This document shows positions 24,767-34,301 of a stretch of 64,000 bases of DNA, piece by piece; the stretch's first letter is position 1; every line of letters begins with the position of its first letter. The translations under genes and the position numbers were made by a program. The stretch is from positions 39,130 to 103,129 of the forward strand of contig NZ_JASBRB010000012.1 of assembly GCF_029960665.1 (NCBI RefSeq), given 5' to 3'. The DNA comes from Pseudarthrobacter sp. AL07. GTDB taxonomy: Bacteria > Actinomycetota > Actinomycetes > Actinomycetales > Micrococcaceae. The notes beneath the pieces are model-generated. The model ran no database searches, was not told where the DNA came from, and saw only the letters and a list, made by a program, of their open reading frames with translations.

Positions 24767-27607
24767 TCACATGCGGGCCTTGGTCCGGGCAGTCGGCTGA
24801 GCCGTCCAGGGATCCTCCGGCCAGGGGTGCCTGGGATAGCGGCCGCGCATCTCGGACCGCACCTGCGCGTAGGGCCCGGACCAGAACGACGCCAGGTCAT
24901 CCGTCACAGCCAGCGGCCGCCGCGCGGGTGAGAGCAGGTGGAAGAGGACCGGTACCCTGCCGTCCACCAGCCGCGGCGTCTCCGCCCAGCCGAAGCACTC
25001 CTGCAGCTTGACCGCGACAACCGGCCGGCCGCCGTCGTATGCGCCTGCCTGCCCGGGTACCGCGTGCCCGGATCCTGCCATGTCCGGCACTGCACCGACT
25101 GACCCGGCACTGCCTGACGCCGCGTTGTCCGAAACCTCGGGGTAGTCGATCCGCACCATCGATCCGCTCGGCACTTTCAGCGATTCAGGTGCCAGCTCCG
25201 CCAGGCGGACCGCCTCGGGCCAGGGCAGCAGCCGCCGCAAGGGGTCCGTGAGGTCGATGCTGCTGGTGGCGGCGCCACCTGCCAGTGCCGCGAGCTCCGG
25301 ACCCAGCCAGGAGTCCAGCCGTGCCAGCAGGGCGGGTTCGGAAACATCAGGCCACGGCTCACCCAGTTCGCGGCGCAGCATGGCGAGGCGGCGGCGCAAC
25401 GCATCGGCCGCCGTCGACCATCCGATGGTTCCCAGCCCCTCGTTGGCAAGAGCGCGGGCCACGGCGGCACGGCCGTCCTCGGCGGACGGGCGGATGGGGG
25501 TGGAGGACAGGCTGATGGCACCCAGCCGGCGTTCCCGCCTGGCCTTCACCCGGCCTTGGCTGAACTGCGCTTCTACCGTGTCGGTCAGGAGCTGCCCGGC
25601 GGCCGCCTCGGCGTTATCGGCGCTCAGCGGCGCCGCGGACCGGATCACCGCGCCGGTACCTGCGGCATCCCGGCCGGCGGCGCGCGCAACTTCCGCCACG
25701 GCCAGCCACTCCTGCCCGGCCAGCGGACTGCCCGCCGGCAACCCGGCGCGGGTGCCGGAGGACAGCAGGTACCGCGCCGGACCATCCCCCGGGACGCGCC
25801 GGGCCACGCGGTCCGGGAACGCCAGCGCGACGACGACGCCCACCGCCTCCGCAGCGGTCACCGGCGCGGTGCTGACGAGGGAGGCGATGCCGGACGGGCC
25901 GACGGCGTAGCCTTCCTTCCGCGCGATTGTCTCCAACCGGCGGACGTCCTCCGCCCAGCGCCGGGCGGCGGGATCCTTCCCGGCGCGAAGTACTGTCAGC
26001 AGCCGGGTGAGATCGGCCCCCGGGGCCCGCTGGTCCCCCGCCACCAGGGCTACTGCTTCCGCTGCGGCGCGCTGGCCTACGGCCGCTGAGCCGTCGAGAA
26101 GTGCCCGGGCCAACCGGGGATCGGCGGGGACCCTGGCCAGCGTCCGCCCCAGCACAGTGGCGTGCCCGTCCCGCGCCACGGCGCCGAGTTCGCGCAGGAC
26201 TTCAACAGCCTCACCCATGGCTGCTGCGGGAGGTGCATCCGGAAGCGCCAGACCGGCGCCGCCCGGTGATCCCCAGCAGGCCAGGACCAGCGCCGCACCG
26301 GTCAGGTCCGCGACGGCGATCTCGGGCGTCACGTGCGCTGGCGCGGCCGCATACGTTCTCTGGTCGTAGCACCGGACCACCCGGCCCGGGCCCTGCCGCG
26401 CGGCCCGGCCGGCCCGCTGTTCGGCTGATGCCCGGGAGCAGGAAACCGTGACCAGCCCGGACATGCCGCGGCTGGCATCGCGGCGGGGTTCGCGGGTAAG
26501 CCCGGAGTCGATCACCAGCCGCACTCCGGGCACGGTCAGGGATGACTCGGCCAGGTCCGTGGACACGATGATCCGTGCCGGGCCGCCCGGCCGGCGCCCG
26601 GAGACGGCCTGGTCCTGTTCGGCTGGGCTGACCTGGCCGTGGAGCTCCAGCACCTCGGTTCCGGGGGACGTCCGGCCGCGGAGGCGGGCCGCCACATAGG
26701 ACACCTCCCAGGCGCCCGGGACAAACACCAGCGCATCGGTGCCCGCCTCCTGCACCACCGCGGCCGTGTGGGCCTGGGCGGCCGTATCGGCAATGTGGTT
26801 CAGGAACCCGCGTGTGACCCCCCGTTCGTCCAGCCGCGCCACGGCGGCGGGCATCCACTCCACCTCCAGGGGGTACAGCGCTGAGGGGCAGTCGACGACG
26901 GGAGCCGGCCCGCCGCCGTCGTCCGCGGTCCCGGCGTCTTCTGTCAGGGGGTGTCTTGTCCCCGCATTCCCGGCGGCGCCCCCGATCAGGGCGGCGAAGC
27001 GGGGCGCGTCCAGGGTGGCGGACATCGCCACCAGGGTGAGGTCGCCGCGCAGCTGCCGCACTTCGGTGAGCATGCCCAGCAGCAGGTCGGTTTCGAGGCC
27101 GCGTTCATGGACCTCGTCCAGGATGACCGCGCCGGTGCTCTCCAGGCCGGGATCATCGAGCAGGCGCCGCAGCAGGATCCCTGGCGTGACAAATTCCACC
27201 AGGGTGGCGGGCCCGGCCTGGCGTTCGCCGCGGACGGTGTACCCCACGCGGTCTCCGATCCGGCTGCCGTCCAAGGCGGCCAGGCGCCGGGCAGCTGCGC
27301 GGGCGGCCACCCGCCGGGGCTGGGTGACCACCACGCGCCGGGGCTTTCCTTCGGGCGCGGCAAGGTTGGCCAGCAGCGGCGGGACGAGCGTTGTCTTACC
27401 GGTGCCGGGCGGGGCCTGCACCACGGCCGTGCCCGCCGCACCGCCGGCACTCAGCACGGAGGACAACTCCCCCAGCGATTCAGCAAAGGCCAGACCGGTA
27501 CCGATGGCCGCCAGATCAAAGGTCCCCGCGGCAGAGGTGCTGGCGGCAGAGGTGCTGGCGGCAGAGGTCTCCGCAGGGACGGCGGCGGAGTTGGTTGGCA
27601 ATGTCAC
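24767..27607 (-). CDS. hrpB: ATP-dependent helicase HrpB
   Basis: This ~946-residue DEAH-box helicase has Walker A APPGTGKTTLVPPLL, motif II ILDEVHERG, motif III MSATLDA, motif V STDLAESSLTVPGV and motif VI SAEQRAGRAARQGPG. It ends in the HrpB-specific C-terminal domain (CFGWAETPRLVDGRVPVLFH, GRYPRHPWPEDPW). HrpB proteins are single-stranded nucleic-acid-stimulated ATPases of unclear cellular role. The start is uncertain: GTG 27607 is used; GTG 27634 and TTG 27601 are also possible. The first ~30 residues are Ala/Ser/Thr-rich with a tandem AASTSAA repeat. Confidence 0.92.
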   Translation of the reverse strand: MTLPTNSAAVPAETSAASTSAASTSAAGTFDLAAIGTGLAFAESLGELSSVLSAGGAAGTAVVQAPPGTGKTTLVPPLLANLAAPEGKPRRVVVTQPRRVAARAAARRLAALDGSRIGDRVGYTVRGERQAGPATLVEFVTPGILLRRLLDDPGLESTGAVILDEVHERGLETDLLLGMLTEVRQLRGDLTLVAMSATLDAPRFAALIGGAAGNAGTRHPLTEDAGTADDGGGPAPVVDCPSALYPLEVEWMPAAVARLDERGVTRGFLNHIADTAAQAHTAAVVQEAGTDALVFVPGAWEVSYVAARLRGRTSPGTEVLELHGQVSPAEQDQAVSGRRPGGPARIIVSTDLAESSLTVPGVRLVIDSGLTREPRRDASRGMSGLVTVSCSRASAEQRAGRAARQGPGRVVRCYDQRTYAAAPAHVTPEIAVADLTGAALVLACWGSPGGAGLALPDAPPAAAMGEAVEVLRELGAVARDGHATVLGRTLARVPADPRLARALLDGSAAVGQRAAAEAVALVAGDQRAPGADLTRLLTVLRAGKDPAARRWAEDVRRLETIARKEGYAVGPSGIASLVSTAPVTAAEAVGVVVALAFPDRVARRVPGDGPARYLLSSGTRAGLPAGSPLAGQEWLAVAEVARAAGRDAAGTGAVIRSAAPLSADNAEAAAGQLLTDTVEAQFSQGRVKARRERRLGAISLSSTPIRPSAEDGRAAVARALANEGLGTIGWSTAADALRRRLAMLRRELGEPWPDVSEPALLARLDSWLGPELAALAGGAATSSIDLTDPLRRLLPWPEAVRLAELAPESLKVPSGSMVRIDYPEVSDNAASGSAGSVGAVPDMAGSGHAVPGQAGAYDGGRPVVAVKLQECFGWAETPRLVDGRVPVLFHLLSPARRPLAVTDDLASFWSGPYAQVRSEMRGRYPRHPWPEDPWTAQPTARTKARM

Positions 27608-27685
27608 CCGTCCATTGTCGCCGCAATCCCGCACCGGCGTCAGCGCAGGTGCGCCCTGGATAGGTCAGACTGGAGGTCGTCGACC

Positions 27686-27964
27686 ATGAAAGCAGGATTT
27701 CCCTTGATCAATCTCCAGCAGGACTCCGAAGGCTTCATCCGCATGAAGCGGCACTTTCCCGCCAGCGCCACAGTGACTGTCACGTTCAGCGACGGCTCCC
27801 AGGAGGAGGTCTCCGGCCGCCGGCTCAACGAAATCTACGACGACGCCCTAGCCGTATACCGCGCCCAAAACCAGCTTGATGCCAAGGGTTTTTCCCGTGG
27901 TCCGCAGAAAAAGGTCCAAACCACCATCGAGTTTGTTCCCGTCCAGCCCGGCATGGGGCAGTAA
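27686..27964 (+). CDS. Conserved hypothetical protein, 92 residues
   Basis: ATG 27686 (upstream TGGAGG) encodes a 92-residue soluble protein with a predicted beta-hairpin (ATVTVTFSDGSQEEVSGR) and a short amphipathic helix (LNEIYDDALAVYRAQ), ending in a Lys/Gln/Val-rich tail. No family with known function is recognised. It is divergent from hrpB with a 78-bp gap and converges on the gamma-glutamyltransferase gene. Codon use is like its neighbours, so it looks resident rather than acquired. Confidence 0.65.
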   Translation: MKAGFPLINLQQDSEGFIRMKRHFPASATVTVTFSDGSQEEVSGRRLNEIYDDALAVYRAQNQLDAKGFSRGPQKKVQTTIEFVPVQPGMGQ

Positions 27965-28006
27965 CCCGGGTCACTGCCCCCTCGAAGCTGACCGTGGCAA
28001 GCTGGT

Positions 28007-29854
28007 TCACCGAGCGGGTCTGACCACCATCGCCGAACCCCCACCGCGCCGCACGGGCTCGGCAACCGCGGTCACGCGCTTGCCGGGCCCGAACTCGATG
28101 GCGGTCGCCGCACCAATCTCGGCTGCTGAGGTGAAGGCGTCACCTGCGGGGACCAACTTGTGACCGTAGGGTGCCAAGGCGTCTCCGTACTGTGTGATGA
28201 AGTCCGGTTCGGCGGTGACGTTGGGGGTGTTGCGCTGCGACGCACGCGGGGCCGCCAACGAGTCCAAAATACTCATGTGCAAGTCCACCCTGTTCAGGAT
28301 GGTCTGCAGCACCGTGGTGATGATCGTCGATCCGCCGGGCGAACCGAGCGCCAGGAACGGCTTTTCGTCCTTGAGGATGATGGTGGGCGACATCGAGGAC
28401 CGAGGGCGCTTGCCGGGTTCGATCCGGTTCGGGTCGGTGGGGACATAAACGGTCGAGAAGTCGGTCAGCTCATTGTTGAGCAGGAAACCGCGGCCGGGCA
28501 CCACCATCCCGGACCCGCCGGTCTGCTCGATCGTGAGGGTGTATTCGACCACGTTCCCCCACTTGTCAGCGACAGTCAGGTTGGTCGTGGAAATGTTTTC
28601 GGTGTCTTTCTCGTCCGCCACTGCGGCAGGTGCCAGCGTGCACACTCCGCTGTAGTCTGACGCGTTCCCGGCCGGCACCGGCTTTGTTGCCGCCGTCGTG
28701 GGGTCAATGGCGCACGCCCGTTCCTTCCCAAACAGCGGGTCGGTGAGGGCTTCGGTGGGGACGTTGACGAAAGCCGGGTCGCCCAGGTACTTGGCACGGT
28801 CCGCGAAAGCGAGTGCGCTCGCCTCAAGGTAGTGATGCAACGCGTCCGGCGCGGTCATCTCACGGAGGTTGAAAGGCGCCAGGATATTCAAGGCTTCGCC
28901 GACTGTGGTGCCACCGCTGCTGGACGGCGCCATGCCGTAAACGTCGTAGCCGCGGTACTCAACATGCGTAGGCTCCCGGTCCAGAGTCCGGTATGCGGCG
29001 AGATCCGCCGTCGTCAAGTGGCCGGCCGGAACAGGCAGCGTGGTGGTGTCGCTCTTGGGCGGTGACTGGACCGTGGCGGCAATCTCCGCTGCGAGCGGTC
29101 CGCCGTAGAAGGCAGCCGTTCCCTCCTTCGCGAGGAGCCGGTACGTCTTAGCGAGGTCCTGGTTGTGGAGAATACTGCCGACGACGGGAGCGTCACCGCC
29201 GGGAAGGAACAGACTCGCCGTGGCGGGGAAGGCCGAGAACCGGACCTTATTGTCGAGTGTCTGCTGGCGGAAGGTCTCGTCCACCACGAATCCACGGTTG
29301 GCCACCTTGATGGCGGGCTTGAGGGCGTCGCCAAGGTCCAGCGTTCCCCACCGTTCCAAGGCCCGTTCCCACGTGGCCGGTGTTCCGGGGACGCCTACGG
29401 AGACGCCACTGGTCACCAGTTCGGGGGTAAACCGGTATGGGCTGCCGGCCGGGTTCGCAGGCGTGATGGTGGCCGGGTCGATGAACGCGTCCGTCGGCAT
29501 CGTTGCCGGCGCCGTTTCGCGGCCATCGATGGTTCCCACTTTGCCGGTCTTCGCGTCGTAGAACACGAAGTATCCGCCCCCGCCGATGCCGGCGCTGTAG
29601 GGCTCGGTCACACCCAGGGTCGCGGCCGCGGCGACCGCCGCATCTGCGGCATTACCGCCGTTCCGGAGGACCTCGATCGCGGCAGCGGACGCCTCCGGGT
29701 CAACGGTGCTCACCGCCCCGCCGTACCCGGTGGCCGAAGGGATCCTGTCCGTCGCACGGGGGTCTGCAAACGCGGGGCTGGTCACCGCCCCACCCGTTAC
29801 GCTCAAGGCCAGGACAGCCGTCACAGCTGCCAATCGACGTCGCACACTAGGCAT
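28007..29854 (-). CDS. ggt: Gamma-glutamyltransferase (secreted)
   Basis: This 615-residue precursor starts with a Sec signal (RRRLAAVTAVLALSVTGGAV, cleavage near AFA). It has the GGT large-subunit blocks LRNGGNAADAAVAAAATLGV and EPYSAGIGGGGYFVFYDA. The autocatalytic cleavage site is ISTTNLTVADKWGN, where the first Thr of TTN becomes the N-terminal nucleophile of the small subunit. The GSPGGSTI loop is also present. The enzyme cleaves gamma-glutamyl bonds of extracellular glutathione-like or polyglutamyl substrates. ATG 29854 follows a GGGAGAG ribosome site. It appears monocistronic. Confidence 0.94.
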   Translation of the reverse strand: MPSVRRRLAAVTAVLALSVTGGAVTSPAFADPRATDRIPSATGYGGAVSTVDPEASAAAIEVLRNGGNAADAAVAAAATLGVTEPYSAGIGGGGYFVFYDAKTGKVGTIDGRETAPATMPTDAFIDPATITPANPAGSPYRFTPELVTSGVSVGVPGTPATWERALERWGTLDLGDALKPAIKVANRGFVVDETFRQQTLDNKVRFSAFPATASLFLPGGDAPVVGSILHNQDLAKTYRLLAKEGTAAFYGGPLAAEIAATVQSPPKSDTTTLPVPAGHLTTADLAAYRTLDREPTHVEYRGYDVYGMAPSSSGGTTVGEALNILAPFNLREMTAPDALHHYLEASALAFADRAKYLGDPAFVNVPTEALTDPLFGKERACAIDPTTAATKPVPAGNASDYSGVCTLAPAAVADEKDTENISTTNLTVADKWGNVVEYTLTIEQTGGSGMVVPGRGFLLNNELTDFSTVYVPTDPNRIEPGKRPRSSMSPTIILKDEKPFLALGSPGGSTIITTVLQTILNRVDLHMSILDSLAAPRASQRNTPNVTAEPDFITQYGDALAPYGHKLVPAGDAFTSAAEIGAATAIEFGPGKRVTAVAEPVRRGGGSAMVVRPAR

Positions 29855-29969
29855 GATCTCTCCCGGGTCAGGGTGTTGCGCAAGGTGGGTTTGCGCCACG
29901 ATACTCCGCCGGGTAGGGACTCTCAAGGCTCAATTTTTTGTGCCAGTGCCATGGGCACGGGCCATGGCT

Positions 29970-31226
29970 TCAGGCCGGTGTGCCGGCTTCGGTGGTTGCT
30001 GTGTCGGCTGGCGAGCGCCGCCGCCGGCTGGACAGCAGGAACGGTACGGCGAAAAGTTCAATGACACCGCTGATGGCCAGCGAGGTGGGATAGCCGTACA
30101 CGTCCGCTGCCCGGCCCATGAGCGGCTGCACCACGATTCCACCGCTGGATCCCATCAACGAATCGAAGCTGAGCAGTGTTGCCCGCTGTCTTGAGTCGAT
30201 CATGTCGTTCAAATACGCCTGCCGTACCGGGGTGCCCGCCGCGGAGACGAGCGCCCAGAGCACCAGCAGCAGCAGGGCCACCCAGAACACGCGCGTTATG
30301 CCGAGCGCCACCAGGATCAAGGCGCCCATCATGCTGCTCACCACAAGCACGGTGGTGCGTTTGCGGACCAGGCGGCGGACCATGGGTGCCAGCCATCCGC
30401 CCACCACCTGCGCCCCGGCCACAATGCCCGCGGCGAGTCCGGCGACGGAGTAGGCGTGCGGGTCGCCGAAGAGCTCCAGCAGGTAGGGCTGCAAGGCATA
30501 GAAAACATAAATCCCGACGCCGGCGCTGAACGGCGCGGCCAACATGATGTACCGGACGGGCGGGTTTTTCAGGCCGTTGTCGATGGAGGCGGACAGCACG
30601 TCCCGGCTCGCCTCGAGCGGATGGGGTGAACGCTCCGGGGTGAAACCCACATCACGCATCAGCCAGAAGGCCACCCCGAACATGGCCAGCAGCACGCCCA
30701 CACGCAGCAAAAACGGTACGCCCAGATCCGTGGCCTGGGCAATCACGCCGCCGGCCGTCGAACCCACAAGCATCGCGACGCCCGAGACCATCAGTGCCCG
30801 CCCGAACACTGCTTCCAGCTCACCGTCGTAGCCGGAGAAGCGCAACGCATCCACCAGCCAGGCCTCCACGGCCCCGGAGAAGAACGTGAAGCCCAGGCCC
30901 AGAAGGACGGACACCACCGCCCAGGCCCAGAAGGGAGCGGACAACTGCCAGAGCAGGTAGTACAGGTAGGTCGCGGCCGCCAGCGTCACCGTGCCGAGCA
31001 GGAAGGACACCCGCCGACCCCATCCGTCCGCGATGACCCCGGTGGGCACTTCGAAGAGGACCATGCCTGCCGTGAAGAAGGCGTTGGCCGCGAAGGCTTC
31101 GAGGTTGCTCAGCCCGGCATCCAACAGAAAAAGCGTATTGATTCCCCAGATGAAGGAGGCCGCAAGGGTATTGCCCAGCGTTAGGGTGAGATAGATGCGC
31201 TGGATCTTCCGCGCGGCGGCGTTCAT
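29970..31226 (-). CDS. MFS transporter
   Basis: This 418-residue, twelve-helix major-facilitator protein has the motif-A loop as GVIADGWGRRVSFLLG after helix 2. A second partial copy (LVRKRTTVLVVSSMMGAL) lies after helix 8. It resembles multidrug or sugar effluxers of the DHA1/YitZ-like sort; the substrate is unknown. ATG 31226 starts 11 nt beyond the stop of the EF-G-like gene, suggesting co-transcription; an in-frame ATG at 31262 would overlap that gene. No ribosome site is strong, which fits translational coupling. Confidence 0.85.
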   Translation of the reverse strand: MNAAARKIQRIYLTLTLGNTLAASFIWGINTLFLLDAGLSNLEAFAANAFFTAGMVLFEVPTGVIADGWGRRVSFLLGTVTLAAATYLYYLLWQLSAPFWAWAVVSVLLGLGFTFFSGAVEAWLVDALRFSGYDGELEAVFGRALMVSGVAMLVGSTAGGVIAQATDLGVPFLLRVGVLLAMFGVAFWLMRDVGFTPERSPHPLEASRDVLSASIDNGLKNPPVRYIMLAAPFSAGVGIYVFYALQPYLLELFGDPHAYSVAGLAAGIVAGAQVVGGWLAPMVRRLVRKRTTVLVVSSMMGALILVALGITRVFWVALLLLVLWALVSAAGTPVRQAYLNDMIDSRQRATLLSFDSLMGSSGGIVVQPLMGRAADVYGYPTSLAISGVIELFAVPFLLSSRRRRSPADTATTEAGTPA

Positions 31227-31236
31227 GACGTGGCGC

Positions 31237-33399
31237 TCATGAACCGCTGGGTACCGGGTCATGCCGGAGGTACCGGCGCCGGAACCGGCCGGTCCCGGCA
31301 GTCAGCGCACGAAGTTCCACGGCGTACTTCAGCAGTTCCTGGTCCGGGACTTCCGCGCTGATCTCGGTCAGCTCGCTACCGGAGGTGGCCGTACCCGTGA
31401 GCCTGCCGCGGCGTGCCGAGAGGTCACTCATCACGGCACCCACGTGCGCCTCGGACACTGTGATACTGACCGAGGAAACCGGCTCGAGCAGCTGGATGCG
31501 GCCGGCCGCGGCGGCCTCCCGGAGCGCCAGCGCGCCGGCTGCCTGGAAGGCGGCGTCGGAAGAGTCAACGCTGTGGGCCTTCCCGCCCACCAGGGTGACG
31601 CGCAGGTCCACCACGGGGAACCCGGCGGCCAACCCTTTCTGCATCTGCGCCCGTACCCCTTTCTCCACCGAGGAGATAAACGTTCCGGGGATTACCCCAC
31701 CCACCGTTTTGTCGACGAATTCGAACCCGCCGCCACGGTACAGCGGCTCCACGTCGATGTCGCAGACGGCATACTGCCCGTGTCCGCCGGATTGTTTGAC
31801 ATGCCGCCCGTGGCCCGTTGCCGGGGCGGCGAACGTTTCCCGCAGCGGCGTCACCACGCCAACGGTGTGCAGCTTCACGCCCTGGTCGCGCAGCCTGTCC
31901 AGCACCACCTCGGCATGGGCCTCCCCCATGCACCAGAGGATCAGCTGGTGTGTCTCCGCGTTCCGCTCAACACGCAGCGTGGGATCGCCGGCGGCAACCT
32001 TCGCCAGGCTCCGGGCCAGCGCATCCTCGTCACTGCGAGAGTCCGCCTCGACGGCCACCGGCATCAGCGGCTCCGGCATCTCCCAGGTAACCAGCAGCAG
32101 CGGCTGGTCCTTGGCCGAGATGGTGTCCCCGGTTTCGGCGCTCCCCAGTTTCGCCACCGCGCAGATGTCGCCGGCCACACACTGCGCCACAGGACGAAGG
32201 TTGGGACCCAGCGGCGAATACAGGTGGGTGAGGCGCTCGTCGGTGTCATGGTCCTGATGGCCGCGGTCCGCGAGCCCGTGCCCGCCGACGTGCACGGGCG
32301 TGTCAGCACGCAACGTGCCGGAAAAGACCCGTGTCAGGCAGACCCTGCCCAGGAACGGATCAATGGTGGTGCGGACCACCTCTGCCGCCAGCGGCCCGTC
32401 CGGGTTACAGGCCAGAGCCGCCGCGGGAGCCCCCGCCAGGTCAGTCACCGCCGGGAGGCCGCCCTCCACCGGCGATGGGAAGCCCCTGGTCAGGATTTCC
32501 AGCACTTCCGCCGTGCCGAGCCCCGTGACAGCCGAGGTTGGCAGGACCGGAAAGAAGGAACCACGGGCGACGGCGGTTTCCAGGTCCGCGATGAGGACAT
32601 CAGTATCGACGTCCTCACCACCCAGGTACCGGTCCATCAGGGTTTCGTCCTCGCTTTCGGCGATAATCCCCTCGATGAGCCGGCCGCGGGCGCCGCCCTC
32701 GGAACCCGCGCGCTCGCCGGGATCGGCGTCCCGGGAGCCGGCGTCTGCCTGCCCGGCGGAGTAGTCCGAAACTGTACCCGTCAGCAATCCCAGCAGCCCG
32801 GTGGTTTCGCCGCCGGAGCGGACCGGGACGTACAGCGGCAGCACCGAGTCGCCGAACGCCTGCTGGCAGGCGGCCAGGACGCCGTCGTAATCTGCCCGGG
32901 GGTGGTCCAGGCGGGAGATGACCACGGCCCGGGGAGTGCCGAGGCGTTCGCATTCGCCCCAGAGCGCCGTAGTGGTAGCGTCGATGCCGTCCACGGCGGA
33001 GACAACAAAGAGGGCGGAGTCCGCGGCCCGCAGCCCCGCCCGAAGTTCGCCGATAAAGTCCGGATACCCCGGCGTATCCAGCAGGTTCACCTTGATGCCG
33101 TTGATGAGCAGCGGAACCAGGGACAGCGTGACCGACCGCTGCTGCCGCACTGCTGACGGGTCGGAGTCGCTCACGGTGGTGCCGTCCGCGATGGAGCCTT
33201 TGCGCGTAATCATGCCGTGGGCAGCCAGTAACGCTTCGATCAGCAGGGTTTTGCCGGCGCCCGAATGCCCCACCAGCGCCACGTTGCGCACCTGCTTGGA
33301 ATCCGTTGCCGCGATGCCGTTAGTAGCATCAGCCCGGCGCATTTCCGGCCCTCCACGCCCCGCGGTCCGCGCTGTGTCCTTTGTGCCTCTCACTGACAT
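31237..33399 (-). CDS. EF-G-like translation-type GTPase
   Basis: This 720-residue protein is a paralogue of elongation factor G. ATG 33399 follows a strong AGGAGG. The G domain has P-loop ALVGHSGAGKTLLIEA and G3 LLDTPGYPDFIGE, but G4 is degenerate (ISRLDHPR instead of NKxD). Domains II-V follow, with VVLDRLRDQGV, GGHGQYAVCDI and the domain V end VGAVMSDLSARRGRLTGT. Such EF-G2-like proteins occur beside canonical EF-G; their role is unsettled. The altered G4 and the absence of str-operon neighbours argue against the main EF-G. Confidence 0.9.
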   Translation of the reverse strand: MSVRGTKDTARTAGRGGPEMRRADATNGIAATDSKQVRNVALVGHSGAGKTLLIEALLAAHGMITRKGSIADGTTVSDSDPSAVRQQRSVTLSLVPLLINGIKVNLLDTPGYPDFIGELRAGLRAADSALFVVSAVDGIDATTTALWGECERLGTPRAVVISRLDHPRADYDGVLAACQQAFGDSVLPLYVPVRSGGETTGLLGLLTGTVSDYSAGQADAGSRDADPGERAGSEGGARGRLIEGIIAESEDETLMDRYLGGEDVDTDVLIADLETAVARGSFFPVLPTSAVTGLGTAEVLEILTRGFPSPVEGGLPAVTDLAGAPAAALACNPDGPLAAEVVRTTIDPFLGRVCLTRVFSGTLRADTPVHVGGHGLADRGHQDHDTDERLTHLYSPLGPNLRPVAQCVAGDICAVAKLGSAETGDTISAKDQPLLLVTWEMPEPLMPVAVEADSRSDEDALARSLAKVAAGDPTLRVERNAETHQLILWCMGEAHAEVVLDRLRDQGVKLHTVGVVTPLRETFAAPATGHGRHVKQSGGHGQYAVCDIDVEPLYRGGGFEFVDKTVGGVIPGTFISSVEKGVRAQMQKGLAAGFPVVDLRVTLVGGKAHSVDSSDAAFQAAGALALREAAAAGRIQLLEPVSSVSITVSEAHVGAVMSDLSARRGRLTGTATSGSELTEISAEVPDQELLKYAVELRALTAGTGRFRRRYLRHDPVPSGS

Positions 33400-33561
33400 G
33401 GGAACCTCCTGGCATCTTTGCCATGCACCGGGCCGAATCGTGTTCTTTGATTCGACACCCTGGCGGGCGCAAGGGCAAGAGCAACCCCCGGGTCGGGGTG
33501 GCCGCATCGGAGGATAATGGCAGCCAGAAGCCACGAGTCTGTGCCACTGTGAGAGGGAGCC

Positions 33562-34143
33562 ATGCAGCCTGTTCCGCGCATCACAGTGGAGGTTCCCGTC
33601 CTGGCGGTGGGAGCGGGCCCCTCCGACTATGAGGCGCTGGGCAAGTACGTCAATGCCCTGCGCAGGCCGCAAGGGCTGCACCTGACGCTGCTGCATATAG
33701 GCATCCTGGCGGATTTTGCGCAGGACGTCGCGGACTGGACCAAGGGGATCACCCCGGCCGGTGATGCCGTCCGGCATACAACGGGCTGGTTGCAGGGCCT
33801 GCCCGTTCTGGACGGGTTTGCGGGCACCTCGGAACAACTGATTGTGCTGGGTGGCGGCGGCATCTCCGGATTCGAAGTGGACGTACCCGGTCGGGTGCAC
33901 GACTACCGGGTGTCCCTGGTGCAGGGCCTGCATGACCTCCTGGACCGCCTCCTCGTGGACAATGTGGACGACTTCATCCTTAGCTCACCGTCGCTGGGCT
34001 ACCGGTACCCGCACTGGGTGCCCCATGTCGCCGTCGGCCGCCCCTTGTCGCGGGAACACGGGCCGCGGACGATTGCCCCGCTGAACGTCGTTTTTGGCCC
34101 GTCGCGGATCAGGAACGGCCGGTTCCTCCCGGCCCCTGCCTGA
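33562..34143 (+). CDS. 2H phosphoesterase-like protein (2'-5' RNA ligase superfamily)
   Basis: This 193-residue protein has two spaced His motifs of the 2H superfamily: HLTLLHIG (about residue 40) and HVAVGR (about 157). The first is a full HxTx; the second lacks the Thr, so activity is uncertain. 2H proteins act on 2',3'-cyclic or 2'-5' phosphodiesters of RNA or nucleotides. There is no signal peptide. It is divergent from the EF-G-like gene and 158 bp from the next gene. Confidence 0.6.
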   Translation: MQPVPRITVEVPVLAVGAGPSDYEALGKYVNALRRPQGLHLTLLHIGILADFAQDVADWTKGITPAGDAVRHTTGWLQGLPVLDGFAGTSEQLIVLGGGGISGFEVDVPGRVHDYRVSLVQGLHDLLDRLLVDNVDDFILSSPSLGYRYPHWVPHVAVGRPLSREHGPRTIAPLNVVFGPSRIRNGRFLPAPA

Positions 34144-34301
34144 GCAGCAAGCGCGTCGGAGCATGGCGGCGCTGTTCCAGGCCCGCCACCGCATGGCGTA
34201 TCGGCCCCCAGCCAGCGGGTGGCCGAAGTTCTCTCGCCGGGTTCCTCGGGACAGGTCCGCGGGGACCCTTAAATGTCAGAGCCTCGCAAGATGATGTGAG
34301 T

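Noticed and set aside
28160..30064. Long plus-strand open frames opposite the gamma-glutamyltransferase gene
   Set aside because: They are mirror frames of a high-GC gene on the other strand, with no domain or ribosome site.
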